Shown piece after piece: positions 51,458 to 60,404 of a DNA stretch of 64,000 nt. Made by a program: the position numbers and the translations under genes. The DNA is from Paludibacterium purpuratum. GTDB lineage: Bacteria > Pseudomonadota > Gammaproteobacteria > Burkholderiales > Chromobacteriaceae. Location: NCBI RefSeq assembly GCF_004363805.1, contig NZ_SNZP01000018.1, positions 1-64,000 on the forward strand, given 5' to 3'. Numbering within the stretch: the first letter of the stretch is position 1; the number at the start of each line of letters is the position of its first letter. Below the pieces are notes generated by a model. The model made no database searches. It had not been told where the DNA came from and saw only the letters and a program-made list of their open reading frames with translations.

Positions 51458-51649
51458 ATGGCACATCATGTTCTCGCCACCCCGTCCGCCGCGCTACGCG
51501 ATCTGCGCGACATCCAGCATACCGTCGACCGCATGGTGCAACAGTTGGCGCCGTGCACGCATCAGCCGTTCGATGTGCGCGCTGCACGCAGTCTGCTGGC
51601 CGCTGTGAGTTATAAGCTCGATCACGTGCAAGCGGCATTGCGTCACTGA
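51458..51649 (+). CDS. Small uncharacterised protein, 63 residues
   Basis: A short frame starts at ATG 51458 with AGGAG 7 bases upstream. The product is mostly alpha-helical in appearance (ALRDLRDIQHTVDRMVQQL.. and SLLAAVSYKLDHVQAAL), His-rich and cytosolic. It is followed by a strong terminator at 51708. I do not recognise a family. The ribosome-binding site, terminator and lack of competing genes support a real gene. Confidence 0.55.
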   Translation: MAHHVLATPSAALRDLRDIQHTVDRMVQQLAPCTHQPFDVRAARSLLAAVSYKLDHVQAALRH

Positions 51650-51707
51650 GACGCGGCTGGGTGGGGTGCTGCTATCGAAGCATGGCGGCGCAGAGAGGCT
51701 GGAATGG

Positions 51708-51745
51708 AAAACGGGTTGCAAGCGTTAAGCTGCAACCCGTTTTTT
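51708..51745. terminator. Bidirectional terminator
   Basis: The stem AAAACGGGTTGCA/TGCAACCCGTTTT has a 10-base loop and a T6 run on the plus side and T4 on the minus side. It can end the 63-residue gene on the plus strand and tRNA-Thr on the minus strand. Confidence 0.85.
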
Positions 51746-51748
51746 GTT

Positions 51749-51824
51749 TGGTGCCGGAGAGAGGAGTCGAACCCCCGACCTTCTGATTACAAGTCAGCTG
51801 CTCTACCAACTGAGCTACACCGGC
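51749..51824 (-). tRNA. tRNA-Thr (anticodon UGU)
   Basis: This 76-base tRNA has 5' end GCCGGTG, anticodon loop CTTGTAA (anticodon TGT, reads ACA), T-loop GGTTCGACTCC and encoded CCA. One acceptor pair (position 6) is a T-T mismatch. It is followed by a terminator at 51745-51708. Confidence 0.95.
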
Positions 51825-51875
51825 GAGAGGGCGCCATTATGCGTAAATTGGCGCCTCAAGACAAGCGCATCGCCG

Positions 51876-52313
51876 TTACTTTTTCTTATGAGCGACCTTT
51901 TTCGCCGTCTTGGCCGTTTTGTGCGGGGTCGGCTTGCCGTGGCGGGCGGGCTTGGCAACGTGCTTGCCGTGCGCCGTTTTAGCCTTGTGCGCCACCGGTG
52001 CCTTGGTCGATTTGTTCTTCTTTGCCGCCGGTTTGCCGGTCGTTACGCCATGCCGCTTGGCGGCATGTTTAGCGTGTTTCCGACTGGCGGTCTTCTTGTG
52101 TGTGGCACGGTGCTTGGTGCCCGTGTCGGCGGTCACCAGATTGCTGCTGCCCTGTACCTTGTGGATTTTGTGGTGGCTGGCGGCCGGCTGGCTGACCTGC
52201 ACGTCGCCAGGTAGCGGCGTGTCGGTCGGCGTGGTGTCCTCGGCCAGTGCCGCACTGGCGGCGCACAGTAGCAGGCTGGCGGCCAGGGTAGTGAGGAACG
52301 GTTTCAGTGCCAT
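51876..52313 (-). CDS. Secreted Lys/Ala/His-rich protein (histone H1-like tail)
   Basis: This 145-residue protein has a signal peptide (MALKPFLTTLAASLLLCAASAALA), a short acidic/Thr-Pro stretch and a long tail very rich in Lys, Ala, His and Thr (for example KTAKTAKKVAHKKK). The tail resembles histone H1 and AlgP-type proteins, but the signal peptide would put it in the periplasm or outside. No enzymatic motif. It is upstream of tRNA-Thr on the same strand. Function unknown. Confidence 0.7.
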   Translation of the reverse strand: MALKPFLTTLAASLLLCAASAALAEDTTPTDTPLPGDVQVSQPAASHHKIHKVQGSSNLVTADTGTKHRATHKKTASRKHAKHAAKRHGVTTGKPAAKKNKSTKAPVAHKAKTAHGKHVAKPARHGKPTPHKTAKTAKKVAHKKK

Positions 52314-52458
52314 GTCTGTCGATTCCGTGTCTTAATACCGCGTTCGCGATATTTATACATTGTGAATAATGGGTGCGGCCGAGTAAGATGTTCGGCAATA
52401 AACGCCCATCAGAGCGTTCGATTATAAAGCACCTTACAGAAATTGGAGTATGGCGGTC

Positions 52459-53247
52459 ATGAATCTTACGCGCGGGCGGCGTATTGCGGTGTTTGTTCTG
52501 CTGTCCGTACTGTTGGCTGGCTGCGGTCAGCGGGGCGATACGCAAGATGCGGCGGCGCAACCGGAGTACGTGGTCGGTAGCGATGCGAGCTATCCGCCAT
52601 TCGAATCGATGGTGGGCGCGAATCAGGCGATCGAGGGGTTCGATGTCGATCTATTGCGTATCGTCGCTGCGCATGCGGGGTTTCGCGTTCGTTTCGTGAA
52701 TACCCCCTGGGAAGGTATCTTCGACGAGTTGAGGCAAGGTCGGCGCGATATCCTGGCGTCGGCCATCAGTATCAATGCCGAGCGAGCGCGCAATGTCGAC
52801 TTTTCCGATCCTTATTTCGATGCGCGCCAAGTGATCGCCGTGCCGCACGGCGCGGGTGGCATCGGTTCTTTTGCGGATCTGGCCGGCGAGCGGGTGGCCG
52901 TGCAGGTTGGCACGTCCGCCGATGTGGATTTGCAGCAGCTGGTCGGCAAGACAAGTCAGAATATCGTCCGCTTCCAGACCATGACGGAAGCGTTCGATGC
53001 GCTCAAGGCAGGCAAGGTCAAGGCGCTGGTGGGCGATAACGGGGTCGTGGCCGGCTTTGTTCGTCATTCCAAAGGCATGTTTTTTACTGTGGAAGACACG
53101 GCGAGTTTCGCTCCGGAACACTATGGTTTCGCGGTGAAGAAGGGGCGGGCCGGATTGCGCGAAAAGATCAATGCCGGCCTGGCGGCTGCGCGCGCAGACG
53201 GTAGCTACGCGGCGTTATATCAGAAATACTTCGGAACCGGGCAGTAA
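52459..53247 (+). CDS. Amino-acid ABC transporter substrate-binding lipoprotein (SBP family 3)
   Basis: This protein of about 262 residues has a lipoprotein signal (VLLSVLLAGCGQ, lipobox LAGC). The family-3 domain shows YVVGSDASYPPFES, then GFDVDLL and the RRDILASAISI region, with a C-terminal YAALYQKYF tail. It would bind a polar amino acid in the periplasm. The start at 52459 was preferred to 52450 because GGAG is only 1 base from the latter. No permease or ATPase gene follows (gyrA is next), so its partners are elsewhere. Confidence 0.88.
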   Translation: MNLTRGRRIAVFVLLSVLLAGCGQRGDTQDAAAQPEYVVGSDASYPPFESMVGANQAIEGFDVDLLRIVAAHAGFRVRFVNTPWEGIFDELRQGRRDILASAISINAERARNVDFSDPYFDARQVIAVPHGAGGIGSFADLAGERVAVQVGTSADVDLQQLVGKTSQNIVRFQTMTEAFDALKAGKVKALVGDNGVVAGFVRHSKGMFFTVEDTASFAPEHYGFAVKKGRAGLREKINAGLAAARADGSYAALYQKYFGTGQ

Positions 53248-53324
53248 ATTCCCGTAAGCCTGTCCGGCAGAGAGATTTTCTTTGACGGCAAACTTCTTGC
53301 CGCCATGCGTGAAATTTGCGTCCG

Positions 53325-53333
53325 TGGTAGAAT
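53325..53333 (+). promoter_or_regulatory. Possible extended -10 promoter for gyrA
   Basis: TGGTAGAAT matches an extended -10 element (TG-N-TATAAT-like) 40 bases before the gyrA start. No good -35 is present, which extended -10 promoters can tolerate. Confidence 0.3.
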
Positions 53334-53372
53334 TGCCATCGTTCGCCAACAATAAAAGACAAGCTCTCACCC

Positions 53373-55988
53373 ATGACAGATCAGCTTTTCGCCAAGGAAA
53401 CCATTCCGGTCAGCCTGGAAGAGGAAATGCGTCGCTCGTATCTCGATTACGCCATGAGCGTGATCGTCGGTCGGGCGCTGCCGGACGTGCGCGACGGTCT
53501 CAAACCGGTGCATCGCCGCGTTTTGTTCGCCATGCACGAACTATCCAACGACTGGAACCGGGCCTACAAGAAGTCGGCCCGTATCGTTGGCGATGTCATC
53601 GGTAAATACCACCCGCACGGCGATACCGCCGTCTACGACACCATCGTGCGGATGGCGCAGGATTTTAGTTTGCGCTATCCCTTGATCGACGGGCAGGGCA
53701 ACTTCGGTTCGGTCGACGGCGATAACGCCGCCGCCATGCGTTACACCGAAATCCGCATGGCGCGCATTGCGCACGAACTACTGGCCGACATCGACAAGGA
53801 AACCGTCGATTTCGGCGCCAACTACGACGGTTCGGAGCACGAGCCGCTGATCTTGCCGGCCAAAATCCCCAACCTGCTGATCAACGGCAGTTCGGGTATT
53901 GCCGTCGGCATGGCAACCAACATCCCGCCGCATAATCTGTGCGAAGTGGTCGACGCATGTTTTGCGCTCTTGGCCAACAGCGACATCAGCATCGACGAGT
54001 TGATCGACATCGTGCCGGCGCCCGACTTTCCGACCGCCGCCATCATCTATGGCACGGCCGGCGTCAAGGAAGCCTACCGCACCGGTCGCGGCCGAGTGAT
54101 CATGCGTTCGCGCACCCATTTCGAGGATATCGGCCGCGGCGAGCGCCAGGCGATCATCGTCGACGAATTGCCGTACCAGGTGAACAAGGCTCGCCTGTTG
54201 GAGCGCATCAGCGAATTGGTGCGCGACAAGCAGATCGAGGGTATCTCCGACCTGCGCGACGAATCCGATAAGTCGGGTATGCGCATGGTGATCGAGCTCA
54301 AGCGCGGCGAAATGCCCGAGGTGGTGCTCAATCACCTGTTCAAGATGACCCAGCTGCAGGACAGCTTCGGCATCAATATGGTGGCGCTGGTCGACAACCA
54401 GCCTCGGCTGTTGAACCTCAAGCAGGTGCTGGAAGAGTTCTTGCGCCATCGTCGCGAAGTGGTGACACGTCGCACGATCTTCGAACTGCGCAAGGCGCGC
54501 GAACGCGGCCACATTCTGGAAGGCCTGGCGGTTGCCTTGTCGAACGTCGACGAGATCATCGCTTTGATCAAGGCGTCGGAAAATCCACAGGTGGCGAAGG
54601 CCGCGCTGATGAGCCGCACTTGGCGCTCGCAGTTGGTCGAGGACATGCTCTCGCGCGTCGATCCGATCAAGGCTCGCCCGGACGGCGTCGAAACCGGTCT
54701 GACCGACAACGGCTATCAACTGTCGGAAACCCAGGCGCAAGCCATTCTCGACCTGCGTCTGCAGCGCCTGACTGGCCTGGAGCAGGACAAGATCGTCGCC
54801 GAGTATCAGGAAATCATGACCTTGATTCTCGATTTGATCGACATCCTGGAAAAGCCGGAGCGCATCAATCAGATCATCGTCGACGAATTGACCGCGATTC
54901 GCGCGCAGTTCGGCGATCCGCGCCGTTCCGAGATCGAACCGTTCGGCGGCGATATCAATATCGAAGACCTGATCACCCCGCAAGACCTGGTGGTCACCGT
55001 CTCGCATTCGGGTTACATCAAGACCCAACCGATGGACGACTACCGCGCCCAGCGGCGCGGCGGGCGCGGCAAACAGGCCGCGGCCACCAAGGACGACGAC
55101 TTCATCGACACGCTGTTCGTCGCCAATACCCACGATTACGTGCTGTGTTTCTCGTCGTTCGGTCGTTGCTACTGGATCAAGGTCTACGAGCTGCCGCAGG
55201 GTGGGCGCGCCAGCCGCGGCAAGCCGATCGTCAACGTCCTGCCGTTGTCCGACGGCGAGAAGATCAACGCCATGCTGCCGGTCAAGGCCTTCACCGACGA
55301 CCATTACATCTTCATGTGCACGGCGGGCGGCACGGTCAAGAAAACCGGGCTGTCGAGTTTCTCGCGTCCGCGTTCGGCCGGCATCATCGCGCTCGACCTC
55401 GACGAGGGCGACAAACTGATCGGCGTGGCGCTGACCTCCGGCAGTCATGAAGTGATGCTGTTCTCCAGTCACGGCAAGGCCGTGCGCTTTGCCGAAGGCG
55501 ACGTGCGCCCGATGGGCCGCACCGCGCGCGGCGTGCGCGGCATGGATCTGCCTGAGGGTGCGACCGTGATCTCGTTGTTGGTTTCCGATAGCGAGGACAC
55601 CCAAGTGCTGACCGCGACCGAAAACGGCTACGGCAAGCGCACCCCGATCGCCGACTATCGCAAGAGCCACCGCGGCACCCAAGGCGTGATCGCCATCGAT
55701 ACCTCGGAACGTAATGGCTCGTTGGTGGCCGCCACGCTGGTGGTGGAAAGCGACGAAGTCATGCTGATTACCACCGGCGGCGTGTTGATCCGCACCCGCG
55801 TCGCAGAGATCCGCGAAACCGGACGTGCCGCGCAGGGTGTGCGCCTGATCAACCTCGACGAGGGCGAGAAGCTGATCGGCCTGGAGAAGGTGGCTGAAAG
55901 CGAGTCCGACGAAGAGGATGGTGTGGAAGGCGTCGAAGGCGTTGACGGCGAGGCTGGCGACGACTTTACCGCCGGGGAAGAGGCATGA
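53373..55988 (+). CDS. gyrA: DNA gyrase subunit A
   Basis: This 871-residue topoisomerase subunit has the N-terminal breakage-reunion domain with [16 protein letters not shown], the QRDR segment [10 protein letters not shown] and the catalytic Tyr in MRYTEIR. The C-terminal beta-pinwheel carries the GyrA box QRRGGRGK and related blades. The tail is acidic (ESDEEDG...). At the position of E. coli Ser83 it has Thr, and the Asp87 position is Asp. Overlapped at its stop by the thioesterase gene. Confidence 0.97.
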   Translation: MTDQLFAKETIPVSLEEEMRRSYLDYAMSVIVGRALPDVRDGLKPVHRRVLFAMHELSNDWNRAYKKSARIVGDVIGKYHPHGDTAVYDTIVRMAQDFSLRYPLIDGQGNFGSVDGDNAAAMRYTEIRMARIAHELLADIDKETVDFGANYDGSEHEPLILPAKIPNLLINGSSGIAVGMATNIPPHNLCEVVDACFALLANSDISIDELIDIVPAPDFPTAAIIYGTAGVKEAYRTGRGRVIMRSRTHFEDIGRGERQAIIVDELPYQVNKARLLERISELVRDKQIEGISDLRDESDKSGMRMVIELKRGEMPEVVLNHLFKMTQLQDSFGINMVALVDNQPRLLNLKQVLEEFLRHRREVVTRRTIFELRKARERGHILEGLAVALSNVDEIIALIKASENPQVAKAALMSRTWRSQLVEDMLSRVDPIKARPDGVETGLTDNGYQLSETQAQAILDLRLQRLTGLEQDKIVAEYQEIMTLILDLIDILEKPERINQIIVDELTAIRAQFGDPRRSEIEPFGGDINIEDLITPQDLVVTVSHSGYIKTQPMDDYRAQRRGGRGKQAAATKDDDFIDTLFVANTHDYVLCFSSFGRCYWIKVYELPQGGRASRGKPIVNVLPLSDGEKINAMLPVKAFTDDHYIFMCTAGGTVKKTGLSSFSRPRSAGIIALDLDEGDKLIGVALTSGSHEVMLFSSHGKAVRFAEGDVRPMGRTARGVRGMDLPEGATVISLLVSDSEDTQVLTATENGYGKRTPIADYRKSHRGTQGVIAIDTSERNGSLVAATLVVESDEVMLITTGGVLIRTRVAEIRETGRAAQGVRLINLDEGEKLIGLEKVAESESDEEDGVEGVEGVDGEAGDDFTAGEEA

Positions 55989-56458
55989 GTCTGACGGCTG
56001 CGCCCGCCAACCCACAAGTGCTCGACGTGCTGAGCCGGCTATTCGTGTCGTTGCCGCACGCGACGACACTCGGCATGCGCTACGTCGGCACGGTCGGGCG
56101 CAAGCCGACGCTGGCTATCGATTGGCACGACGATCTGGTGGGCAACCCGGCAAGCGGCGTGCTGCACGGCGGGGTGATTACCTCGCTGGTCGATACCACG
56201 AGCGCCGTGTCGGTGGCGGCGCAGTTGCCCGACTTCGAAACCATCGCCACGCTGGATCTGCGTATCGACTACCTTAAGGCGGCCACGCCGGGGCGGGCGA
56301 TCTATTGCACGGCCGAGTGTTATCGGCTGGCGAGCCAAGTGGCTTTTACCCGGGCCGTGTGCTTTCACGACAGTGCCGACGAGCCGATCGCCCATGGCAT
56401 TGCCACCTTCATGCGCGAGTCGAGCCCTGTCCCGATGGTCGGCGAGGCGGTGAAATGA
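55985..56458 (+). CDS. PaaI-type hotdog thioesterase 1
   Basis: This 157-residue hotdog-fold protein has the [18 protein letters not shown] motif (HGG plus active-site Asp) and [11 protein letters not shown] typical of PaaI thioesterases. It overlaps gyrA (ATGA) and the following thioesterase, suggesting cotranscription. It probably hydrolyses acyl-CoA thioesters; substrate unknown. Confidence 0.88.
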   Translation: MSLTAAPANPQVLDVLSRLFVSLPHATTLGMRYVGTVGRKPTLAIDWHDDLVGNPASGVLHGGVITSLVDTTSAVSVAAQLPDFETIATLDLRIDYLKAATPGRAIYCTAECYRLASQVAFTRAVCFHDSADEPIAHGIATFMRESSPVPMVGEAVK

Positions 56459-56907
56459 GCGACTTTACCGAGCGTTTCAATCGCCTGCGCGACGAAAAGA
56501 ACTATCGTGCAATTATCGATGCGATTCCCTATGCCCGGCTGATGGGTGTCGAGTTCGGCGAAGAGGGCGAGGAGGGTGCGCTGCTGTTCACGCTACCTTT
56601 TGCTGAGCGCAACGTCGGCAATACCACCTTGCCGGCCTTGCATGGCGGCTTGATCGGCGGTTTTATGGAGAACGCCGCGTTGATCCACTTGATGTGGAAT
56701 CGAGAGTCGCTGGAAATTCCCAAGATCGTCGATTTCTCACTCGATTATCTGCGCCCGGGGCGACCGCAAACGCTGTTTGCCCGTTGCGAGATCACCAAGC
56801 AGGGCAAGCGCGTGGCGCATGTGCTGATCGAGGCCTGGCAGGACAGCCCCGAGAAGCCGGTGGCCGTGGCGCGCGCGCACTTCCTGCTGGCGACGAACAC
56901 CAACTAG
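56455..56907 (+). CDS. PaaI-type hotdog thioesterase 2
   Basis: This 150-residue second hotdog protein is encoded directly after the first and overlaps it by 4 bases. It has the HGGLIGGFMENAALIH motif and FSLDYLRPGRP. The active-site acidic residue seems replaced or shifted (Glu in GGFMENA). Two different adjacent thioesterases may form a heteromer; this is inference. Confidence 0.85.
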   Translation: MSDFTERFNRLRDEKNYRAIIDAIPYARLMGVEFGEEGEEGALLFTLPFAERNVGNTTLPALHGGLIGGFMENAALIHLMWNRESLEIPKIVDFSLDYLRPGRPQTLFARCEITKQGKRVAHVLIEAWQDSPEKPVAVARAHFLLATNTN

Positions 56908-56960
56908 AGGAAGCCGCGGCAGGCCCACGCCCGGACAGGCTTCCACAACAAAGGATAGTC

Positions 56961-58049
56961 ATGGCAAAGGTCTACAACTTTTCTTCCGGTCCGGCGGTTC
57001 TGCCGCACTCGGTGCTGGCCGAGGCGCAAAGCGAGCTACTCGACTGGCACGGCAGCGGCATGAGCGTGATGGAAATGAGCCATCGCGGCAAGGAGTTCAT
57101 GGAGATCATCCATGATGCCGAGCACGATCTGCGCCGCTTGATGGCAATTCCGGAGAACTACCGGGTGCTGTTTCTGCAAGGCGGCGCCTCGCAGCAGTTC
57201 TCCATGGTGCCGCTCAACCTGTTGGGCGAGAAGAAGTCCGTCGACGTCGTCAATACCGGGCACTGGTCGAAGTTGGCCATCAAGGAGGCCAAGCACTACG
57301 CCAAGGTCAACGTGGTCGCCAGTAGCGAAGACCGCAACTTTTCCTATGTGCCGGCCGAAGATACCTGGCAATGCGACCCGAACGCCGCCTATCTGCATTA
57401 CACCTCCAACGAAACCATCGGCGGCTTGCAGTTCCCGTTCGTTCCCACACCGCCGGAAGGCGTGCCGCTGGTTTGCGACATGTCCTCCGAGTTCCTGTCG
57501 CATGAAATCGACGTCAACCGGTTCGGTTTGATCTATGCCGGCGCACAAAAGAACATCGGCCCTTCTGGTTTGACGGTTGTCATCGTGCGCGAAGATTTGC
57601 TGGATCGGGCGTTGCGTATTACGCCGACCATGCTCAACTACCGCGTGCATGCCGATGCCGACTCGATGTACAACACGCCGGCCACCTTCCCGATCTATAT
57701 CGCCGGATTGGTGCTCAAATGGATCGAAGAGCAAGGCGGCATCAAGGGGATCGCGGCACGCAACGAGGAGAAGGCCGGCCTGCTGTATCACACCATCGAC
57801 AGCAGCGGCGGTTTCTACAGCTCGCATATCGAGACGCCGTTCCGTTCGAAAATGAATGTCACCTTCCGCCTGCGCGACGAGTCGCTCAACGACAGTTTCG
57901 TCAGCGAGGCCAAGAAGAACGGCCTGGTTCAGCTCAAGGGCCACCGCGTGGTCGGCGGCATGCGCGCTTCCATCTATAACGCCATGCCGATCGAGGGTGT
58001 AAAGTCGCTGGTTCATTTTATGCAGGACTTTGCCCGCCAGCACGGATAG
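56961..58049 (+). CDS. serC: Phosphoserine aminotransferase
   Basis: This 362-residue PLP enzyme acts in serine and pyridoxine biosynthesis. It begins MAKVYNFSSGPAVLP, and the PLP lysine lies in AGAQKNIGPSG. The order gyrA ... serC-pheA is typical of betaproteobacteria. The start at 56961 was chosen at the family N-terminus; GGATAG lies upstream. Confidence 0.96.
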   Translation: MAKVYNFSSGPAVLPHSVLAEAQSELLDWHGSGMSVMEMSHRGKEFMEIIHDAEHDLRRLMAIPENYRVLFLQGGASQQFSMVPLNLLGEKKSVDVVNTGHWSKLAIKEAKHYAKVNVVASSEDRNFSYVPAEDTWQCDPNAAYLHYTSNETIGGLQFPFVPTPPEGVPLVCDMSSEFLSHEIDVNRFGLIYAGAQKNIGPSGLTVVIVREDLLDRALRITPTMLNYRVHADADSMYNTPATFPIYIAGLVLKWIEEQGGIKGIAARNEEKAGLLYHTIDSSGGFYSSHIETPFRSKMNVTFRLRDESLNDSFVSEAKKNGLVQLKGHRVVGGMRASIYNAMPIEGVKSLVHFMQDFARQHG

Positions 58050-58127
58050 TCGCCGCACGGGCATTCTCCTGAACGGCCACGCGTGCGTGGCTATTCCCGA
58101 CCTTTGCATGAAGAAGGAGGAGAGATC

Positions 58128-58718
58128 ATGCTGCTAAACGAAACGCTGGAACAGTTAAGAGCCCTCTGGTTGTCGGGCGAGGAGCACGACGTCAATCTTT
58201 CACAGGCATCGGCGCGCTGGCGCATGGTTTCACCCGATGCGGGCAAATTTCTGTATCAATTGATTCGCGCCTCCGGCGCCCGGCGTATCGTGGAAATCGG
58301 TACGGCCAGCGGCTACTCGACGCTTTGGCTTGCGCTGGCTGCGCAAACCAATCAAGGCAAGGTAACGAGCCTGGATAATGCCGACGATTTCCGCGCCGTG
58401 GCCGAGGCCCGGCTGGAGGCCTTCAGTCTGGCGCACCTGGTGCGACTTGAGACCGTCGAGGCCGGCGAGTGGTTGTCCGCGCTCGAAGCCGGCCCGGTCG
58501 ACTTCCTGTTTCTCGATGCGGACCGATCGAGCTACCCGGCGCTTTGGCCGCAGATTCGCCGTGTACTGCGGCCTGGCGGCCTGCTGGTGATGGACAACGC
58601 GTTGTCCCATCCCGACGAGTGCGCGCCGTTCATCGAGCAAGTACTTGCGACCGAGGGCTATCTCGCCGAAACTTACCCGATCGGAAAAGGGCAATTTGTC
58701 ATTTTGAAAGACGAATAA
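58128..58718 (+). CDS. SAM-dependent O-methyltransferase family protein
   Basis: This 196-residue class I methyltransferase has the SAM loop VEIGTASGYSTLWLA, LDNADDF, VDFLFLDADRSSYP and the lid segment GGLLVMDNALSHPDE. It resembles catechol O-methyltransferase-like family 3. AGGAGG lies close upstream of the ATG at 58128. It lies between serC and pheA, an insertion in an otherwise conserved pair; substrate unknown. Confidence 0.85.
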   Translation: MLLNETLEQLRALWLSGEEHDVNLSQASARWRMVSPDAGKFLYQLIRASGARRIVEIGTASGYSTLWLALAAQTNQGKVTSLDNADDFRAVAEARLEAFSLAHLVRLETVEAGEWLSALEAGPVDFLFLDADRSSYPALWPQIRRVLRPGGLLVMDNALSHPDECAPFIEQVLATEGYLAETYPIGKGQFVILKDE

Positions 58719-58721
58719 AAC

Positions 58722-59798
58722 GTGTCGGATCATCAACTGAAAATACATCGCGATGCCATCGACAGCATCGACGCGCAAGTGCTGGACTTGCTCAATCAGA
58801 GGGCATCGCACGCGCGTGCCATCGGCGAAATCAAAGGCGGCGGCGTGGTCTATCGGCCTGAACGCGAGGCCCAGGTGCTGCGTCGCATTAAATCGCTCAA
58901 CCGCGGGCCGCTCTCTAGCGAGTCGGTGGCGCGCCTGTTTCGCGAGGTGATGTCCGAGTGTTTGGCGCTTGAGCGACCGCTGTCGATCGCCTACCTCGGC
59001 CCCGAGGGCACCTTCACCCAGCTCGCGGCCATCAAACACTTCGGCCATGCGGCACACACCGTTGCCTGCGCTTCGGTGGACGAGGCTTTTCGCCTGGTCG
59101 AGGCGCGCACGCTCGATTATGTCGTGGCGCCGGTGGAAAACTCCACCGAGGGCGCGGTCGGCCGTACGCTTGACCTGATGGTGGCGAGTCCGCTCAAGAT
59201 CTGCGGCGAGGTGGTGCTGCGTATCCATCACCACCTGCTGCGGCGCGCCGACGATGTCGAAGCGCCGATCCGTCGTGTCTATGCCCATGCGCAAGCCTTG
59301 GCGCAATGTCACGAATGGCTGAACAAAAATCTTCCCCAGGATGTCGAGCGCGTCTCTGTGGCGAGTAACGCCGAAGCCGCGCGTTTGGCCAGCGTCGAAT
59401 CCGGCGTGGCGGCCATTGCCGGCCAAGCTGCTGCCGAGCGTTACCAACTCGTCAAGGTCGCCGAACGCATCGAGGACGAGCCGAACAACACCACACGCTT
59501 CCTGGTGCTAGGTCACCAGGAGGTTGACGCGACGGGCGAGGACAAGAGCTCGCTGATCGTGGCGGCACCCAACTGCGCCGGCGCGCTCTATACCTTGTTG
59601 GCGCCGATTGCCGCCAACGGGGTGTCGATGACCAAGCTGGAATCGCGTCCGGCTCGCGCCGGTTTGTGGGAGTACGTCTACTTCATCGATATCGAGGGGC
59701 ATCGAACCGATGCCAACGTGCAGGCCGCGCTCGAAGCCCTCAGGGCAAGCGCCGCCTTTGTCAAAATCCTGGGTTCCTACCCGCTGGCCGTGATTTGA
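58722..59798 (+). CDS. pheA: Bifunctional chorismate mutase/prephenate dehydratase
   Basis: This 358-residue enzyme of phenylalanine biosynthesis has an AroQ-type chorismate mutase domain (about 1-90), a prephenate dehydratase domain (about 92-270; AYLGPEGTFTQLAA, ENSTEGAV and the TRF motif in NTTRFLVLG) and an ACT domain (about 280-358) with the phenylalanine-binding GALYTLL and ESRP. It begins with GTG at 58722, 4 bases after the methyltransferase stop. Confidence 0.95.
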   Translation: MSDHQLKIHRDAIDSIDAQVLDLLNQRASHARAIGEIKGGGVVYRPEREAQVLRRIKSLNRGPLSSESVARLFREVMSECLALERPLSIAYLGPEGTFTQLAAIKHFGHAAHTVACASVDEAFRLVEARTLDYVVAPVENSTEGAVGRTLDLMVASPLKICGEVVLRIHHHLLRRADDVEAPIRRVYAHAQALAQCHEWLNKNLPQDVERVSVASNAEAARLASVESGVAAIAGQAAAERYQLVKVAERIEDEPNNTTRFLVLGHQEVDATGEDKSSLIVAAPNCAGALYTLLAPIAANGVSMTKLESRPARAGLWEYVYFIDIEGHRTDANVQAALEALRASAAFVKILGSYPLAVI

Positions 59799-59803
59799 TC
59801 AAT

Positions 59804-60391
59804 ATGACCCTACGTTCCGTTTGTCTATTTTGCGGCTCCGCCAGCGGCGCCTCACCCGCCTACCTGAACGCGGCGCGCGCGTTTGGTCGCGAGCTTGCGA
59901 GGCAGGGGGTGACCCTGGTCTATGGCGGTGGAAATATCGGGCTGATGGGGGCGGCGGCCGATGCTGCGCTGGAGGCGGGCGGCCAAGTGATCGGCGTGAT
60001 TCCGGAATTCCTCAAGGCTCGCGAAGTGGCGCACCTCGGTTTGACGCAGCTGCATGTCACGCAGTCCATGCATGAGCGCAAGGCGTTGATGGCCGAGTTG
60101 TCTGACGCTTTCGTTGCGCTGCCTGGCGGTTTCGGCACCTTGGACGAGTTATTCGAGATCGTGACTTGGGCGCAGCTGTCCGTGCACGCCAAGCCGATCG
60201 GATTACTGGATGTCGAGGGGTTCTTCCAGCCGCTGCTGCAAATGGTGCGTCACATGGCCGAGCAGGGTTTTATCCGTCCCGCCCATCTCGAACTGTTTTG
60301 CCAGGCGGACGATGTGCCGACGCTGCTGACGCGCATCGAGGACTATCGTCCGGTCACCGCCAGCAAGTGGCTCGGGTTGGATCGTACCTGA
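59804..60391 (+). CDS. LOG-family protein (cytokinin-riboside phosphoribohydrolase-like)
   Basis: This 195-residue Rossmann-type protein has the LOG motifs: CLFCGSASGA, YGGGNIGLMGAAADAAL and PGGFGTLDELFE. In plants LOG enzymes release cytokinin from its riboside monophosphate; in bacteria related proteins are often nucleotide hydrolases. The start at 59804 is six bases after pheA's stop. Confidence 0.9.
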   Translation: MTLRSVCLFCGSASGASPAYLNAARAFGRELARQGVTLVYGGGNIGLMGAAADAALEAGGQVIGVIPEFLKAREVAHLGLTQLHVTQSMHERKALMAELSDAFVALPGGFGTLDELFEIVTWAQLSVHAKPIGLLDVEGFFQPLLQMVRHMAEQGFIRPAHLELFCQADDVPTLLTRIEDYRPVTASKWLGLDRT

Positions 60392-60404
60392 GCGTGGCGA
60401 TCCG

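Noticed and set aside
51223-51615. Frame of 130 codons across the hairpin cluster
   Set aside because: It has no ribosome-binding site, includes perfect palindromes, and overlaps the better-supported 63-residue gene in another frame.
53778-56069. 763-codon minus-strand frame opposite gyrA
   Set aside because: It is a shadow of the highly biased gyrA codon use on the other strand; gyrA is unmistakable.
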